A stretch of DNA of 8,136 nt, from contig NZ_JBALOX010000157.1 of NCBI RefSeq assembly GCF_036965165.1, forward strand, positions 1 to 8,136, written 5' to 3'. The stretch is from Ferdinandcohnia sp036965165 (GTDB taxonomy: Bacteria; Bacillota; Bacilli; Bacillales; Bacillaceae_L). The notes under the pieces are model-generated. The model made no database searches. It was given only the letters and a program-made list of their open reading frames with translations, and was not told the origin of the DNA. This document shows, piece after piece, positions 6,627-8,136 of the stretch. The first letter of the stretch is position 1, and the number at the start of each line of letters is the position of its first letter. Both the position numbers and the translations under genes were made by a program.

Positions 6627-7616
6627 ATGCAAAACGTCTTATTGATTGGTGCAGGAACAATGGGGATGGAGCATGCTAGTTCCTATTATGCGATGGAGGA
6701 TGTTCAAGTCGTTGGGATTGTTGATTTTAAAAAAGAACAAGCCGCTCAAATCATCGGTGATCATGATACAAAGATTTTTCAAACATTAGAAGAGGCAGTA
6801 AAAGGTCTCGAACATATTGACGTGATTGATGTTTGTGTTCCGACTTTCCTGCATAAAGAGTATGTGATGAAAGCTGCGGATTTCGGAATAGATGTCATTT
6901 GTGAAAAACCATTAGCTTACACACTTGACGATGCTCGCGAAATGATGGATTACTGTGCGAAGAAAAATGTGAAATTATTTGTAGGGCATGTTGTCCGATT
7001 TTTTCCGCAGTATGCAAAAGCAAAAGAGTTTGTTGCTAAAGGGGCAATTGGTGATATTGGAGTCGTACGAACAAGACGTGGCGGAAGTTTTCCGGCAGGG
7101 TTGAACGATTGGTATTCAGACCGGACAAAAAGTGGTGGTGTGATTCTAGATTTAATCATCCACGATTTTGATTTTCTACGTTGGACCTTTGGTGAGGTGG
7201 AGCGAGTATTTGCGAAAGGACTTACTAAACTAGATTATGCAATTGTGACATTGGTCTTTAAATCCGGAGTAATCGCACACGTTGAGGGTTCCTGGCTCCA
7301 TCAAACGTTCTCTACCCAATTTGAATTTGCAGGAAAAAGCGGAATAATCGAATATGATAGTTTAAAAGAAGAGCCTATTTTCCTCTCCATTAAACAATCA
7401 AATGGGGCAAAAACAGGTGTTCAAGTGCCTCAAAGTCCGCTGAAGAAATCACCCTATTTTATTGAACTTGAGCATTTTTTGAAATGTTTGAAAACAAATG
7501 GAACGCCAATTGTTACAGCAGAAGATGCATATAAAGCGATGGAAATATCAATCGCAACCCTTCAATCACTAAAAACGGGTTTGCCTGTGACTCTTAATCA
7601 AAAGGGGGAGAATTAA
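6627..7616 (+). CDS. Gfo/Idh/MocA-family NAD(P)-dependent oxidoreductase
   Basis: This 329-residue protein is a complete member of the Gfo/Idh/MocA family, which oxidises or reduces hydroxyl groups of sugars, inositols or glycosides with NAD(P). The N-terminal Rossmann domain has GAGTMG (8-13) and Asp33 after the second strand, favouring NAD. CEKPLAY (92-98) contains the conserved EKP lysine, Lys94. The C-terminal alpha/beta domain carries DLIIHDFD (175-182), whose Asp175 and His179 match the DxxxH catalytic pair. GGSFPAGLNDWYSD (152-165) lines the substrate cleft. The length is normal and no signal peptide is seen. AAGAGG at 6613-6618 sets the start, 48 bases after the GH1 stop. Beside glycosidases such enzymes often act at C-3 of a glucoside or on inositol-like products, but the substrate here cannot be named. 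Confidence 0.92.
   Translation: MQNVLLIGAGTMGMEHASSYYAMEDVQVVGIVDFKKEQAAQIIGDHDTKIFQTLEEAVKGLEHIDVIDVCVPTFLHKEYVMKAADFGIDVICEKPLAYTLDDAREMMDYCAKKNVKLFVGHVVRFFPQYAKAKEFVAKGAIGDIGVVRTRRGGSFPAGLNDWYSDRTKSGGVILDLIIHDFDFLRWTFGEVERVFAKGLTKLDYAIVTLVFKSGVIAHVEGSWLHQTFSTQFEFAGKSGIIEYDSLKEEPIFLSIKQSNGAKTGVQVPQSPLKKSPYFIELEHFLKCLKTNGTPIVTAEDAYKAMEISIATLQSLKTGLPVTLNQKGEN
7604..7610 (+). promoter_or_regulatory. Shine-Dalgarno site for the second Gfo/Idh/MocA gene
   Basis: GGGGGAG lies inside the last codons of the preceding gene, eight bases before the ATG at 7619. It fixes the start of a gene whose canonical N-terminal motif is absent and whose start might otherwise be doubted. Confidence 0.75.
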
Positions 7617-7618
7617 AG

Positions 7619-8136
7619 ATGAAGATTGGAATCATAAGCTTTGCCCATATGCATGCCACTAGTTATGCATCTGTCATAAAAGAAATGGAAGGCGTCACAT
7701 TAGCTGGTATAGCTGATGAAAATGAAGAAAGAGGCATGAAATACTCGCAACTTTATGATGCCGTTTATTATAAAAATTATCAGGAACTACTTGATTCGGA
7801 TGTTGATGCAGTTATTGTGACATCTGAAAACAGTCTTCATCATCAGCATGTAATGGCTGCAGCTAAGGCAGGGAAACATGTCTTATGTGAAAAGCCTTTA
7901 GCTACCAATTTAAAAGATATCGAAGAAATGATTCGTGTATGTGAACAAAATCATGTTCTGTTAGGAACAGCTTTTCCTGTCCGATTTAATACTCCAATTC
8001 AACATGCTAAGAAAGTGATTGAAGAAGGCGTACTAGGAGAGATTTTAGCCATTAAAGGCACAAATCGGGGTAGCAATCCTGGGGGCTGGTTTATTGACAA
8101 GGAGAAATCAGGCGGTGGGGCTGTTCTAGACCATAC
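7619..8136 (+). CDS. Second Gfo/Idh/MocA-family oxidoreductase (3'-truncated by window edge)
   Basis: The first 172 residues are visible, and the frame is still open at the end of the window. The ATG is two bases after the previous stop, and GGGGGAG at 7604-7610, inside the end of that gene, serves as its Shine-Dalgarno site, so the two are translationally coupled. CEKPLA (90-95) holds the family lysine, Lys92, and GGWFIDKEKSGGGAVLDH (155-172) leads into the expected DxxxH catalytic region, cut at the edge. The nucleotide-binding start is unusual: IGIISFAHMHATSY replaces the GxGxxG loop. It is clearly a divergent family member, not a recent duplicate of its neighbour. It probably oxidises or reduces a related sugar intermediate. 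The remaining half of the protein lies outside the window. Confidence 0.9.
   Translation, partial: MKIGIISFAHMHATSYASVIKEMEGVTLAGIADENEERGMKYSQLYDAVYYKNYQELLDSDVDAVIVTSENSLHHQHVMAAAKAGKHVLCEKPLATNLKDIEEMIRVCEQNHVLLGTAFPVRFNTPIQHAKKVIEEGVLGEILAIKGTNRGSNPGGWFIDKEKSGGGAVLDH

Noticed and set aside
6950..7159. A minus-strand open frame within the first Gfo/Idh/MocA gene
   Set aside because: It is antisense to a conserved enzyme gene and lacks a ribosome-binding site or motifs.

Overview
The window looks like part of a carbohydrate-utilisation locus from a low-GC Gram-positive bacterium, most likely Bacillaceae or Paenibacillaceae. The evidence is AT-rich coding sequence with A/T-ending codons, strong purine-rich Shine-Dalgarno sites (AGGAGG, GGAGG or similar) before nearly every gene, short or overlapping gene junctions, and protein families typical of bacilli. 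All supported genes lie on the + strand. No rRNA, tRNA, CRISPR array, insertion sequence or phage gene was seen.

Layout. Positions 3-65 may hold the last codons of an upstream gene whose TGA overlaps the next ATG. A tightly coupled trio follows: an extended-SDR (NAD-dependent epimerase/dehydratase-like) protein at 62-1078, a DapA/NAL-family Schiff-base lyase at 1078-2136, and a zinc-free MDR dehydrogenase at 2154-3158. A 165-bp intergenic region (3159-3323) holds a perfect 12-bp inverted repeat enclosing a second long hairpin, the only clear non-coding structure in the window. After it come a GcnA-like family GH20 beta-N-acetylhexosaminidase (3324-5207), a family GH1 beta-glucosidase (5235-6578), and two tandem Gfo/Idh/MocA oxidoreductases (6627-7616, and 7619 to the window edge, truncated).

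How the genes may work together (inference). Neither glycosidase has a signal peptide, and the GH1 enzyme lacks the phosphate-binding signature of 6-phospho-beta-glycosidases. The locus therefore appears to act on unphosphorylated oligosaccharides or glycosides in the cytoplasm, which would suit ABC-type import. Four NAD(P)-dependent oxidoreductases from three superfamilies (SDR, MDR and two Gfo/Idh/MocA) plus a lysine-dependent aldolase/lyase suggest that released sugars, or the glycosides themselves, are oxidised and then split by a retro-aldol step. No sugar kinase or phosphotransferase is visible here. This resembles the logic of the E. coli ycjQRS cluster, which works through 3-keto-glycosides, but the gene set is different and the actual substrate cannot be read from the sequence.

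The most notable oddities are an SDR whose catalytic lysine is replaced by cysteine, an MDR with no recognisable zinc ligands, a Gfo/Idh/MocA protein without the usual glycine-rich nucleotide loop, a divergent long DapA-like protein, and the structured intergenic element.
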